Assembly: GCA_014529385.2 (NCBI GenBank)
Contig: CM043944.1
Location: forward strand, 84,107,384 to 84,171,383
Length of the DNA stretch: 64,000 nt
Source of the DNA: Adiantum capillus-veneris
Lineage: Eukaryota > Streptophyta > Polypodiopsida > Polypodiales > Pteridaceae
Direction: 5' to 3'
The position numbers and the translations under genes were made by a program. The notes under the pieces were generated by a model. It was not told the origin of the DNA and searched no databases. It saw only the letters and a program-made list of their open reading frames with translations. Positions 24,119 to 34,639 of the stretch are shown here, in pieces; within the stretch, counting starts at the first letter, position 1, and the number at the start of each line of letters is the position of its first letter.

Positions 24119-25143
24119 TGAGGCAGTCCGGGGCGGGCAACAAGAGAGGCGACCTCTAAACACCCCTCAAGGCTCCCGTGCTGCTCAATTGGGGCTGGGG
24201 CAACCACAAGCACAACACAACAACAAACCCACAGCCAAACCCAAACAAGATAGGGGAACCACCTAGTTATGGTATGCGAACTAGGACGCAAGAGAGATTT
24301 TGGCACAACCAAGAAGATGCACCACACAACACACACAAGCAACCTCACACCAAGACACACATGAAATGGACCAGAGAGAGCTAGAGCAAAGGGAAGAGAG
24401 AGAGGGAAGGATCTTGCGTAATACCTTATTTGTGACTTGCAAATGGAGATGGTTCGTTATGATGCTATCGTAGAACTTGTACAAAACTCACTCAATGCTT
24501 AGTGATTGCTAATCATTGCCAAAACACACACACACTGTCTTAGGGTGTGGGAGACCTCTCACCACAATACCCTCTTACAATGGACACAAAACTGGCAATG
24601 AAAAACACACTAAAACACTTTCTAAAATCAAGATCAACCGATAAAACTCAAAATACACAAGTCACCTTGAATTCACCAAACCGTATTGCACAAATGGAAG
24701 GACGAAGATTTAAACGTCGAATCACGCCTTTGATGCACCAAACCTCAATTTATTGATGATGAAGGAGCATGTACAATAGTGGTTTTGAGATTTGTGGAAC
24801 TCACGCTCTCTCACTTGCAATGTGTAGCTTGAAGGCTTCTCTCACACCAAGAGTGAAGCTCACAAGTGGTTGCTACACCTAAGTCTCTCCTCACGCATAG
24901 AGTGTTGGGGTGCTATGTGAGATGTTGGAGGTTGTTTTACAAGAAGGAGAGGGGCCTATTTATAGGTTGGAGACCCCTCATTAAGATTATTGGAAATCCT
25001 AATTTACAAGCTAACAAATCAGTATTATGATTTTTTTGAATATCAAAACATTGCGGGCCTTCTTTGTCTGCTTGAGTCATGGGTGTGGGCTCAAAAGAGA
25101 GCATTATAAATGGTAGATAAGGTGAAAGTAAGTTTTAAGGAAG

Positions 25144-25180
<37 letters not shown>

Positions 25181-26789
25181 ACTATACATGTCTTGAGGTG
25201 AGGTGTCTTTTATGGTTAGGTCAATGCTATTTTGTGTTAGTATGTTAGTCGTTAGTAATCACTAGAAAGTTAATGTTACATTTACAATGGGTAGAGTGAG
25301 TTGATTTGATGAAGGAAGAGGGGTGAATTAAAAGAGAATCATTGAGATGGTGAAGCTTTGAAGAAGCTTGAACTCACCCTTGTGTAGATTGTGGAAAAAA
25401 TGACCGCTGGTCTTCTTCTTCTTCTTCGCTTCTTTACGCCGCCGCCACGGTTGACCACCACGATGAAAAGAGGATTTGTTGATGAAAAATCCTCAATTTG
25501 CAGAAGTTATCATGGTTAAGATGCTGAATTTTAGATATTTTAGGAGAGGTAAATGAAATTGTAACATAGAAGCAATAGAGAGAGACATGGAGAGGGTGTA
25601 TGTATGTAGAGGTTCATAAAAGAACTATAGGGATGAGAGAGAAGGGTAATGGTGAAGAGGGTGGGAGAAGCCATGGAAATTTCAGGTTTGAGTGAGGGAA
25701 GGAGAGGGAGGGATGTGTAAGAGTGAGTAGGTGTGTGGAAGGGTGAGAGAAGACTAAGGGCTACTTGTGAGAAAAGTGGGCAGACTGGGGTCCACTCAAA
25801 AAATCATAGCTCACCGCTGGTAGCTCCAAAAATCATGAAAACATTTGAGGTGATTATTCAGAGCGTGGGCTACATTTTCTCTTTTGACCACCGCTCCAAA
25901 TTCGGAGTGAAAATAGGTGCCAAAATTCTCACCAAAAAGCCTGTTTTTTATGCCTGCAAAAGTCTTTTAGTGGCCCCCTCCTTTGTTGAATTTGTACAAT
26001 GCATCCAAGAGTGAGCCCCTCCTTTGTCATATTATAATACAAAGCATTCAAGTTGCCCTTGACCCATGCATGGAGGAGGATTATTGGTGAAATAAGAAAT
26101 ATATACATGGTGGGACTAGTGTATGGACTATTCATGGACTTTAGCTCAATGAGCACATGGTGTTAGAATAATGAGTAAAAATAATAATAAAAATATGGAG
26201 GAGTTATGGATATGGAAAGATATTGGAATCATATGATATGGTCCCTCCTTGAATTATTTTGGGTGAAAGAGGAAAAGGTATGCAAGTAAATAATATAATA
26301 AAAGTAACCAATGAGTAGAAATCAATTTTTTGTTTTCACGAGGGTGAGGGTGAAAATGTGGGAGTGATTTGTATAAAAGAAAAATATGAGGTTAGAGTAT
26401 GTACATATTGGCAAAAAATATAATTATGGTGTAAGAGGATGAAAGAAGGTGTACATAGGTTTAATAAAACACACACCTAAGTAGAAATATTTAAATAAAA
26501 TATCAAAATAATTATAAAAAATCCCTATATTTAGGCCATATATACAATGAAATATTTACACACAAAGAGGCCATAATATACTTTTATTTTTTATTTTTTA
26601 TTTTTTTTTTGGCTCAACTAGCCCAGTGACTAGCTAGCTGAGGGTTTTTAAGAAGATATGGGAAAAGCCCCCTAACTCACACACGCCTATGTACAATAAA
26701 ATGGTAGGGATAGCCATAGCGTTTGGGTGAATTTGGTAGGGTGGAGTAACTAAGTATAGCAATTATGGAGAGCCGAAAAACGGCTATCA
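24119..26789 (-). repeat. 5' LTR of Tat-B
   Basis: A 2671-bp LTR in the upstream position for minus-strand transcription, so it should hold the promoter. It differs from 15518-18201 at about a dozen bases by eye. Confidence 0.96.
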
Positions 26790-28044
26790 GTAGGAGTTGA
26801 GGCGAAGAAATATTGGGCTTTTGAGTTTGCAAATCTTCTAAGATGTTGTAGGGTTCCATATTCTTTTCTAATGGAAAATCGTTGATACCGATCTCCCTTC
26901 GCCTTGACCTCTGCTTCTTGCCTCCTTCCTCCTTCTTTGACTTTTTCTTCCTCACCTTCCTTGCAGGTTCTGACTCTTCATTCCTTGTGTCTTCATCCTT
27001 GTTGTGTGCTCTTGTGCACTTTTCTGCTGGCATAACATCAAAATGTATAGGGCTCACCTCTATCTCCTCTTCCATCTTTATGACGTTTACTCCTCTCTCT
27101 TCCTCCACTGGTGGGACAGGAGGGATGTTTGCCACTGGAGGTGGTGGTGGTCGACGAAGAATTTGCGGGGCTTGAGCATGCTCTTGCTGCACCATAAGCG
27201 GAGGGGGTCTAGGAGGGTATATGTCCCCTGGAAGACTTCGAGGGTGAGGGCAATTATACATGCCATGACCAACTTCATTGCAATTCCAGCATCTCAACTC
27301 TTGTGCTTGACGTCATTGATTGCGAATCCCTTCTCTTGGTTGTCGTTGTTGGGGTAGGCCCTGCACTAGATTCAAGGTGAGACTCTCTAGTTATTGAGTT
27401 AATCTTTGCAAGATCTCTTGTTGTGATCCTTCCCCTATTTGTGAAGTTTGGGCAAGAGAACCCCTAACTTGTGCTCCCATGCTTGGTGAAGAATCCCTCT
27501 CAATGACTTCATTTAGGTCCCTTGTTCTATGTGCTTGAAAATTTAACTTCTTGAATTTGACCATGGCCACCTCACGTGCTTCCTCAAATGTTGATGGGAA
27601 TTTTAACTCTGCCTTGGTCTTCAAAATTGGATACAAGCCAGCCATGAACCTATCTTTCTTTAGAAAGTTTGGTGCACCACCTTGGTTTTGTAAGGTAGCC
27701 TCCCATCTATCCCATAGGTTAAGGAAAACGGCCTCATAAGATGGGTAGTCTTCAAGGAATACCTGTTTATGTTGAAGTAGACACTTCCAAAGACCCTCTG
27801 GAGTATCTCCTTGCCCAAATTTGGCAAGAAAAATTGCACGTAGCCTCTCCCAATTGGTTTTGTTTTGAGGTTGCAAGGCCTCGTACCATGCCTTAGCCTC
27901 CCCTTTGAGAACGAGTGGAAAAGCACGCAGCTTTACCTCTTCTTGATCTCTCCCAGAGATGAGGTGTGCCATCTCCAAATTATCCAGAAATTCTTCTGCA
28001 TCCTCACCATTTTTAGAATGAAAGGTAGGAAAAGTGCTTGACAT
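26790..28044 (-). pseudogene. gag: Tat-A gag, two in-frame stops, cut by Tat-B
   Basis: Likely start is the ATG at 28044 (MSSTFPTFHSKNGEDAEEFL), since the upstream in-frame ATG at 28101 adds a segment absent from Tat-B gag. Capsid-type motifs: FPLVLKGEAKAWYEAL, FLAKFGQGDTPEGLW, FMAGLYPILK. A TAA at 27391-27393 and a TGA at 27313-27315 interrupt the frame, which then continues through the zinc knuckle CWNCNEVGHGMYNC, a proline-rich segment and a basic segment to 26790, where Tat-B begins. The frame continues in protease at 15517. This gag is inactivated by stops and split by insertion. Confidence 0.9.
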
Positions 28045-28097
28045 TTTTACAATACAAGGAGGCTTGTGTACCACAAAGTTTTGACTACGATGAGTGA

Positions 28098-28310
28098 TCA
28101 CATCAAAATGAAAATATATACATCAAGTGTTAGTTCATAATTTATCATAGGCAAAATAAAAGGGTTGATTGAGGCATTAATTTCATTAAGGCGAGTGCGT
28201 CCAAAAATTATCCTAATGGTTGCTTGAAATCTAAATTTTGTAGCAATGATGATGTGCACAGATTGACGAGCTATGGGTGTAAAAGGAGAAGCAGCTCCAA
28301 GTTGGTTCAT
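28098..28310 (-). CDS. Small leader ORF, type Y, in Tat-A (unknown function)
   Basis: A 70-codon ORF that ends about 50 bases before the preferred gag start. Core: FTPIARQSVHIIIATKFRFQ, LNEINASINP, ILPMINY, C-terminus LDVYIFILM. It is the counterpart of 23829-24044 in Tat-B (about 41 of 61 identical). In Tat-A it is second in order, next to gag; in Tat-B type Y is first, next to the LTR. No recognised domain. Confidence 0.58.
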   Translation of the reverse strand: MNQLGAASPFTPIARQSVHIIIATKFRFQATIRIIFGRTRLNEINASINPFILPMINYELTLDVYIFILM

Positions 28311-28393
28311 GTGACAATGTGTTCTCCTTTTTCTTTCTCTTGAAGAAAGTTTCCTTTGAGTGGATCGCTATCTAAGCGCCTCTTTTCCCTGCC

Positions 28394-28606
28394 TCAAAAC
28401 AAAATAAAAACATGGACATCAAATGAATCATCATAATTAATGAATGGAAGAATGATGGGATTTGGAGATGCCAATATTTCACCAAGTCTTTCTGCTCCAA
28501 ACATTAAAACAATGCGTTGTTGGTAAAAAAAATTGCGATCTACACAAATGTTAATTCTGATGCGTTGTGAAAAATGAAAAGCATATGGTGAAACTCTATT
28601 GTTCAT
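28394..28606 (-). CDS. Small leader ORF, type X, in Tat-A (unknown function)
   Basis: The frame is open from an ATG at 28624, but the ATG at 28606 (MNN) aligns with the Tat-B start (MDN) and is preferred. Core: RIRINICVDRNFFYQQR, MFGAERLGEILASPNP, ILPFINY, ending FDVHVFILF. It lies directly after the primer site. In the stretch GEILASPNP to FDV, about eight codons differ from Tat-B synonymously against about five to six that change the residue, unlike neutral drift. Confidence 0.58.
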   Translation of the reverse strand: MNNRVSPYAFHFSQRIRINICVDRNFFYQQRIVLMFGAERLGEILASPNPIILPFINYDDSFDVHVFILF

Positions 28607-28635
28607 GAGGAGAATAGAAGGCAATTAAGAAAGTT

Positions 28636-28652
28636 CCTCCGTGGGGGCACCA
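28636..28652 (-). other. Primer binding site of Tat-A (tRNA not identified)
   Basis: On the minus strand TGGTGCCCCCACGGAGG begins six bases after the 5' LTR. It is identical to the Tat-B site. Confidence 0.8.
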
Positions 28653-28658
28653 CTTTTA

Positions 28659-28798
28659 TGAGGGCGGATTTTTTGAGATGGGGCTCAACTCAAGGCTCCC
28701 ACCAAACAACCACTCCGTGAGACCCTAAACACGCATATTTCTTAGGGGCACCACCCTCTTTTATGGAGAAAGAAGGAAACCAAAACAAACCATATACA

Positions 28799-28830
<32 letters not shown>

Positions 28831-31800
28831 CTTCCTTATGTGCTTCAACACAAAATGCCCTTCAACCATTCAACACACACTCCTTAAGCAATCCCTTTGA
28901 ACACTGCACAAACTCACATGCAAAGATTGACCTTCACCATATTAGTGCTCATATACTTCCAAGAAAATCAAGCACAAAACCTCAAAACTCAAAACACCAT
29001 AATGCACAAATACTTGACAAATCCTTTCCTTTCCCAAAAGAAGAGACTACTTACACACATAAGGCGACATGCATAGAGAGCTCTTCTCCATCTATGCAGC
29101 CCCAAGACTTACTTACACACAACATAAGGAGAGAAGCCAAGCAAATAGACACCATGGTGCACCAAAAACTTTCTCAACAAACAAGAAACCCAATGAGCAC
29201 AAAATATGAGAAGCTGCCAAGATATGCTTACCAATTTTACATGCGTTTAGAGAAAAAGTGTGACGACGACACCCTAATTGCAACAATTTGTTGATCAAAC
29301 CATGAGATAGATCATTGAACTTGATATCCTTGCTCTCATATAAAATCTACAATCCTTATTTAGGGATAAGTATGGTAAGAGAAATGTTTGCAAGAGAATG
29401 GTAGCAATAGCATATTGATGCTCTCTCTATGGTGCGCGCCGCTTATGATAGCGAGCTTAGGAAATGGATAGGGAGACAAGAGGAGAGAGAGATTAGGGCT
29501 TCCCTAACCTTAGAGGAGCTTATTTGCAGCAATGGAGTAGGTGTGTGTATTTTTGTGCTTGCCAAAGGGCCTTTTTATAGTTGTACAAGACCTTGGGTTA
29601 GGTTAACACTAGGTTGGTTACCTAACAGGACATAAAAGTGTCCTTTCAGGGTTTTGAAAAAAACGTCCAAAACCATAGTAGATCCACTCATTTTGTAAAA
29701 TCCTTTCATGAGGTTATAGTTCAGGGCCTACTACACATGGAAAAAATAAGAGACTTGTAAAATTTCTCATCTTTTGGTCACACCAAGCCTCCAAAGTTGA
29801 TGGACCAGTACATGTTCGTCAAAACAATCATTTCTTACGTTTTTTTGTATAAAAATAAGATTAGGGATTTTTGTAGGACTTGAGATAAATTCCCTAGTTA
29901 ACTTCAATGGGTTGGTGATCAGAACATATGATTGCTTCTCACTCACTATTTTTTGTTTTGCCAAAAGAAATAGGTACAAAAAAGTTGAATTTTTACCATT
30001 CTGCAAACCTATCATCAAAGTTTCTATAGCCACGCTGAATACAAATAATATATGCATGTTTTCTTAGTTCCCTATTGTCCTTTAGGTTCATAAGGAGCCA
30101 TGGAGCATGTCAAAATAATAATACATCTCTTACCAAGGGGAATCTTGGGGACAAAGATGAAGTGCTAAATTCAGCAAACTATGAGTTCTAGAGTGGTATA
30201 GAATCCGATAGAAACTATTGAATATCTAGCAAAATTTGATCCTTATGACTAGATATGGTTACTACCTACAAACTGCATATAGTTTTCACAAGAAACTAGC
30301 AATATTGAAAAAGCTATACTTGATATACTAGAATGTTTCATTTTCTTCTATAATAGAAAAAATCAACCATCATTGTGTACTATGCAAAATAGGGTATTAG
30401 GTGCCCCAAAACTCAAGGAATATTAGCTTTATGTTACAATATGGGACATAGAAAATCAAAACTACATTTGGATATCATGAAAGCCACCAAAAAAATCATA
30501 GAAGAGCTAAAATTGGTTAAAAAACAGGATTTGATAATTTTTGTAATTTGGTCATAGCTTACAACTTTAACATTTATTTCTCCCTAGAAGCATCAGGACA
30601 TGTTGAGGACTACTAAAGATAGTTCTCTAGCATTATAGACGTCACAAACATGAATTCTAGAGTGGTATAGTTGCAAAAAGTTGAAAAAGCCAAAAACAAG
30701 ACCCGTTTTTTCACACAGTTTAGGTTGTGAAATGTTGTGCAAGGACAAGGTTAAAGATGGAATTGATATTCCAAAAAAATGTCGAGTTTTTTTCAGCTCA
30801 TGAGACAACTTTCTAGATAGATAGCACCTCAAAATCCATTTTGAAACTCTTGACATAATTCAAGGAAAATGGTCACTTAACAGGACATAAAAGTGTCCCA
30901 TTACCAACCTAGTGTTAAACTTGACTAGGGTAGGTAATTAACCATAGTTAGGTTCCCTTTTGACCATTCCTTCAATTATGCAAATAAGAGACTTATTTTT
31001 TCATTAAAAATATCATTTTAAGTCGTGGAGGCTCCATAAGGGTTGATAATGTATGTGGGCCCCACCATGATGTCCCTCCAGTGGCTCCTGCAGAGTGTCC
31101 CCATCCTGTTTGTTGTGTCTCTGGAAGCATCTTGAGCCGACCCCTCCACATGCAAGTGGTTTTTAACTCCCCATTGGTATTTTAGAATGTTGGAGAAGTC
31201 AAGAAAACTTTTCACCTTTGTGGTTTACCTGATTGTAACTTTGACCTGCAGTAACAGTGTCCGCAGCACCTTTTTTCACCATAACTTTCAGTCTGTAACT
31301 CAGAATTGGGTGTTGTAAAAGGAAAAGTTGACCTTCTCAAAGTGTTTAAGCTGATTTTGGAGTGTTCCACAAGTATACCCACGAGCTAAGGCGTTCAAGA
31401 TGCATCCAAAACACCTTTTGAACCAAGTCTCCTTGTAGGGGGCCCTTTAGCATGCATCCAAGGTGTAGCATGCTTTTTTCAAAAAAGAATCCACCTTAAA
31501 CAAATGAGGTAGGCTCCATTAAAGTTTGATTTATTGGGGATATACATTATATTTAAGATTTGTTGACCAACACAAGTAAATGATCCAAGAGTTGGGTCAC
31601 ATAGTGGTGGGGAAGGGAAGGCCTACAAAGTTAACCTTACCTTTGAGAGAAGATGGGTATGATAAGTGCCCATAAATTATTTATTTACAAATTATGGGAT
31701 GTAGATAGCTATTTAAATTAGTAAAGGTAATTAGTTAAAATAATATGTAGTAAAAAAACTAGGAGAGTAGAATTAAGTTTACTATTTACATTTAGCATGA

Positions 31801-31971
31801 AGAGAGAAATATGATGTAAATGCATAAAGATCTAAGAAGGGTAAGGTGTTTGTATGGAAAAAGGCTATTACGGAAAGAGAGAATGAACACTAGGTTACAA
31901 CTTTGATAAAAAATATATACATTTGATTAGAAATGTAGTTCAAATGCAAGGTTACCATTTAACGCTACTCA
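28659..31971 (-). repeat. 5' LTR of Tat-A, with DNA-transposon insertion
   Basis: Begins TGAGGGCGGATTTTTTGAG and ends AACGCTACTCA. It is 3313 bp, of which 1308 bp plus a 4-bp duplication are the insertion at 29607-30914. The remaining 2001 bp align along their length with 9244-11225. A CA microsatellite (about 28799-28824) is expanded relative to the other LTR. Confidence 0.94.
29607..30914. mobile_element. Non-autonomous TIR DNA transposon, CACTA-like ends
   Basis: A 1308-bp insertion present in one Tat-A LTR and absent from the other. Ends: CACTAGGTTGGT and ACCAACCTAGTG (perfect 12-bp inverted repeats). Inside each end is the near-palindrome GGACATAAAAGTGTCC. It is flanked by TTAA (29603-29606 and 30915-30918); the other LTR has one TTAA. 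Because TTAA is palindromic the duplication could also be read as TA with an ACACTA end. CACTA ends suggest the CMC/EnSpm superfamily, whose duplications are usually 3 bp, so superfamily is uncertain. No transposase is seen. Confidence 0.85.
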
Positions 31972-32418
31972 TCATATTCCTCATGTATAACCTTTGACTT
32001 CAGCTCTTTACATAGCAATGCAATCTTAGCCTCATTGCAACTTGCATAAAGACCAGCCAGAATATCCCAAGCCTATTTTGCAAATTTTGTTGAACAAATG
32101 TGAGGAGTAATAATGTGCTTTACAAACAATACAATCAATGTTTGAACTTGCACATCCCTTACATGCCAATGAGCCTGCTCAGCCGTATGCAAAATAACTC
32201 TAGTAGTAGCAATCATGCCACCAAAATCAGCAACACCCTCAACATCGCCTATATCCACAAAACCAAGACGTACATCACTGCCCTGCACAATATTCCAAGC
32301 ACCCTTTGACACAAGAATATGTTGCATCATGTAAACCCACATAGGGCAATTGTCCCCATCCAATCTATCCTCGACAACAAACATCTTGAACACATTTGTG
32401 TTGTTGTTTGTTAGCCAT
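31972..32418 (-). pseudogene. gag: copia-2 gag, upstream part
   Basis: Minus-strand ATG at 32416-32418, then a one-base insertion relative to copia-1 shifts the frame. Main frame: VFKMFVVEDRLDGDNCPMWV, MMQHILVSKGAWNIVQGSDV, ending near ICSTKFAK, with further similarity to 31972. It matches copia-1 gag from 1412 to about 1860. It continues at 9243 across Tat-A. Confidence 0.88.
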
Positions 32419-32760
32419 GGTGAATGCCTCCATCGATGTCAATTGCCCTAAACAAGGAGAAATGAAGCGAGACCAACACATGCTATATAGCACAACTGGT
32501 AGAAGATTGTAATGACCCATTATGCAAAAAATGACACTGACAAAAATTCCACATAAATGACAAAATTGCTTCCACAACACTGCCTATAGTGGAAACAAAG
32601 GCTGGAATGAGCCCAAATAAAATTTTGAGAAAAATCAACTCTACGAGTAGGCTCAAATCATTTGTTGACTTTTGCTGACGCTCACCAAAGCTCTGAGAAA
32701 TTGAAGAAATTGAGCAAGCGTGTACTGGAGATGTTGGCAACTAAGCCCAAGAGGACGCAA

Positions 32761-32775
32761 CCTACTCTGATACCA
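32761..32775 (-). other. Primer binding site of copia-2
   Basis: Minus-strand TGGTATCAGAGTAGG, as in copia-1: the initiator-Met type, two bases from the LTR. Confidence 0.88.
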
Positions 32776-32777
32776 AT

Positions 32778-33004
32778 TGTTGGAATTAGGGTTGCAGGGA
32801 AACACACACAACTTGGAGAAGATGAAGGAAGCTCAAGGCACACAACAAAGAGTGTATTCCTCAGTGTGCAATGGAAAGATGAGTTAGCCCTCAGTGATGG
32901 GTGTATATACAATGCATGGGGGAAAAAGGCTCCTAATGAGGTAAAAATGCCCCGGAGGTCCGGAGTGTATTCACACACATCACTACCACATGTATATGGT
33001 AACA
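32778..33004 (-). repeat. 5' LTR of copia-2
   Basis: A 227-bp LTR, reverse complement of the copia-1 LTR with scattered differences, TG...CA ends intact. At 33004 it abuts LINE endonuclease sequence (GDFNMV), so the element appears to have inserted into the LINE. Confidence 0.9.
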
Positions 33005-34300
33005 TTAGGTGACTTCAATATGGTCACCGCTATATAAGATATATGGAATTACTTAGGCCAAGTCATCTAAGGGAAAAAGAAACATAGCTAGGAGGAGATG
33101 TATGAAAAACATTGCCTGATGGATCTTTCAGAGGATTTTGGTTTTACTTGTTTAATAATCAAGTGGGAAATTGTTTCAAATCTGCAAGGCTGAACATATT
33201 TTATACGTTAGTAGACTTGGTACAAAAGCACTAGTTGGTCAACTGTAAGGTGGACTCATCTCTCCTCTTGTCTCATCGCAAAACAATGATTTTTGAACTT
33301 CATAAAGGTGAGAACAATTTCATATTTGGCTGGCCTCATCTTGATAGCTCCTTATTTAAACTCCCATCAGTTCAATCAAAGGTTTAAAGCAAGTTTGAGT
33401 CTGCTTTTTCTTCGCATGCTAATGCATTATAAGGCATATGATAGAATACAGTGGGATTTCCTTCTTCAAACCATGCAAGATATGAGTCTTGGCAGAAGAT
33501 TCATTAGATTTGTTCACTTACTTTTTGGAAATGCCACTGCTGCTAGAGTCTTTTTCAATGGAATTTTGACTGATACTATACCCTTGCACAAGTCTATTAG
33601 ATAGGGTTTTCCTTTTTCCCCTTTGCTCTATGCTGCTACATATGATGCCTCGAGATGGCTGGTTAAGGAGGGACATGCTGCATCAGGGCAAGCACAAAGG
33701 TAATTCTATTGAAGAGGCATTTGATCACCTTTGTCTTTAGAAATTTGTAGATGATCCCAACGCATTAGTGAGGAATGATAGCCACTCAATTGAAATTTTT
33801 TGGGAGTGCCTTAACCTCTTGCAAGTGATTCAACTATCAGCCTTTCTAAAATAGATTTCATAATTTTTAAAGTCTCCACTCCACTCATACTCTCTCGGTC
33901 TAGATGCAAACCTATCCAAGAGGTGAAATTTTCAGATTTCTTGGTATCACTATGGGGTTTAATGTATTTTTCAACCAGAGGTGGAGCTAGGTCTTAGAGG
34001 ATTCAAGAACAGATTATTTACCTAGAGGAACCACCAACCTAGCCTTTTAGCTAGGGTATTCGTATTAAATCATTACTTACTTTCTTCCCTTGTCTATTTT
34101 TTAGCATGTTGGTAGCCCTCACATTACCAACTCAACAAAATCTTTACATTGGCTAGGAGGTTTCTTTGGGGCTACATTGAATTTCAATCATTTTGTAAGG
34201 CCAAGGAACTTGGATGATTGGGCATCCTAAACATCCAAATAAGCTAGCAAAGAAAATGGATTTTGAGATCCTCTACCTCTTTAGATTTTTGGGCACTATG
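33005..34300 (+). pseudogene. L1-like LINE fragment: endonuclease end and RT
   Basis: Starts in the endonuclease motif GDFNMV, followed by LMDLSEDFGFT and related text in shifting frames. From about 33430 comes RT sequence KAYDRIQWDFLLQTMQDMSL, RFIRFVHLLFGNATAARVFF, FNGILTDTI, then degenerate FSPLLYA. The segment between endonuclease and RT motif A is deleted relative to a complete LINE. Many stops and frameshifts. A related piece in the opposite orientation lies at 61300-62530. Confidence 0.78.
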
Positions 34301-34639
34301 AAATTTTGAAGCTTCCATGAAATGGTCATGATGAAGAATTGAAGCGTGAATTTAGAGTTTTTATCAGGGCAAAAGATCACCATATTTGTGCAATTGGGAG
34401 TCAGGCTACACCAAATCATCACACACACACAAGAGTTTTGAGGTGATATTGGTTGTTTCCAAGAGTGATGATTTCATGGCTAGATTTTTGGTCTTTTTGA
34501 GTGTGTCTTTAGCTTCAAAGGTTCTATAAATCACTTGATTGTGCTTCAAACCCTCATACTCCACAAGGCCCTATTTGCATTGCACACTTCTTGATAGTGC
34601 ACATGCATTTCTCTTCCCTCATTTAATCATCACTCTCTT

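Larger units (their letters stand above)
15518..26789 (-). mobile_element. Tat-lineage Ty3/gypsy element (Tat-B), recent insertion
   Basis: An 11.3-kb element with LTRs 15518-18201 and 24119-26789 and ends TGAGGC...GGCTATCA. It has a 4-bp GTAG duplication at 15514-15517 and 26790-26793. By eye the two LTRs differ at only about a dozen bases plus microsatellite length, so insertion is recent. It lies in the gag-protease junction of Tat-A in the same orientation; removing it and one GTAG restores a continuous Tat-A frame. Coding: two small ORFs, an open gag-protease-RT-RNase H frame, then second RNase H and integrase with two stops. Confidence 0.96.
9244..31971 (-). mobile_element. Tat-lineage Ty3/gypsy element (Tat-A), with Tat-B inserted
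   Basis: Ends are TGAG...CTCA, with flanking direct repeats TCAT at 9240-9243 and 31972-31975. The LTRs are 9244-11225 and 28659-31971; the latter is longer because of a 1.3-kb DNA transposon. In transcription order it has a primer site, two small ORFs, gag (two stops), then after the Tat-B insertion protease, RT, RNase H, archaeal-type RNase H and integrase. Without the insertions it would be about 10.1 kb. The double RNase H identifies the Tat clade. LTR divergence is visibly greater than in Tat-B, consistent with an earlier insertion. Confidence 0.95.
8930..33004 (-). mobile_element. Truncated copia element (copia-2), split by Tat-A
   Basis: This is the outer shell of the nest. It comprises an LTR (32778-33004), primer site (32761-32775), gag 5' part (31972-32418) and gag 3' part (8930-9243), all on the minus strand and the same family as copia-1. 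Removing 9244-31971 plus one copy of the 4-bp TCAT duplication gives a sequence collinear with copia-1 gag near 1840-1870. The pol genes and second LTR are missing at the 8930 end. Confidence 0.85.

Noticed and set aside
28098-28101. Tat-A gag start at 28101
   Set aside because: It overlaps the end of the type Y ORF and adds a segment not matched in Tat-B; the ATG at 28044 is better.
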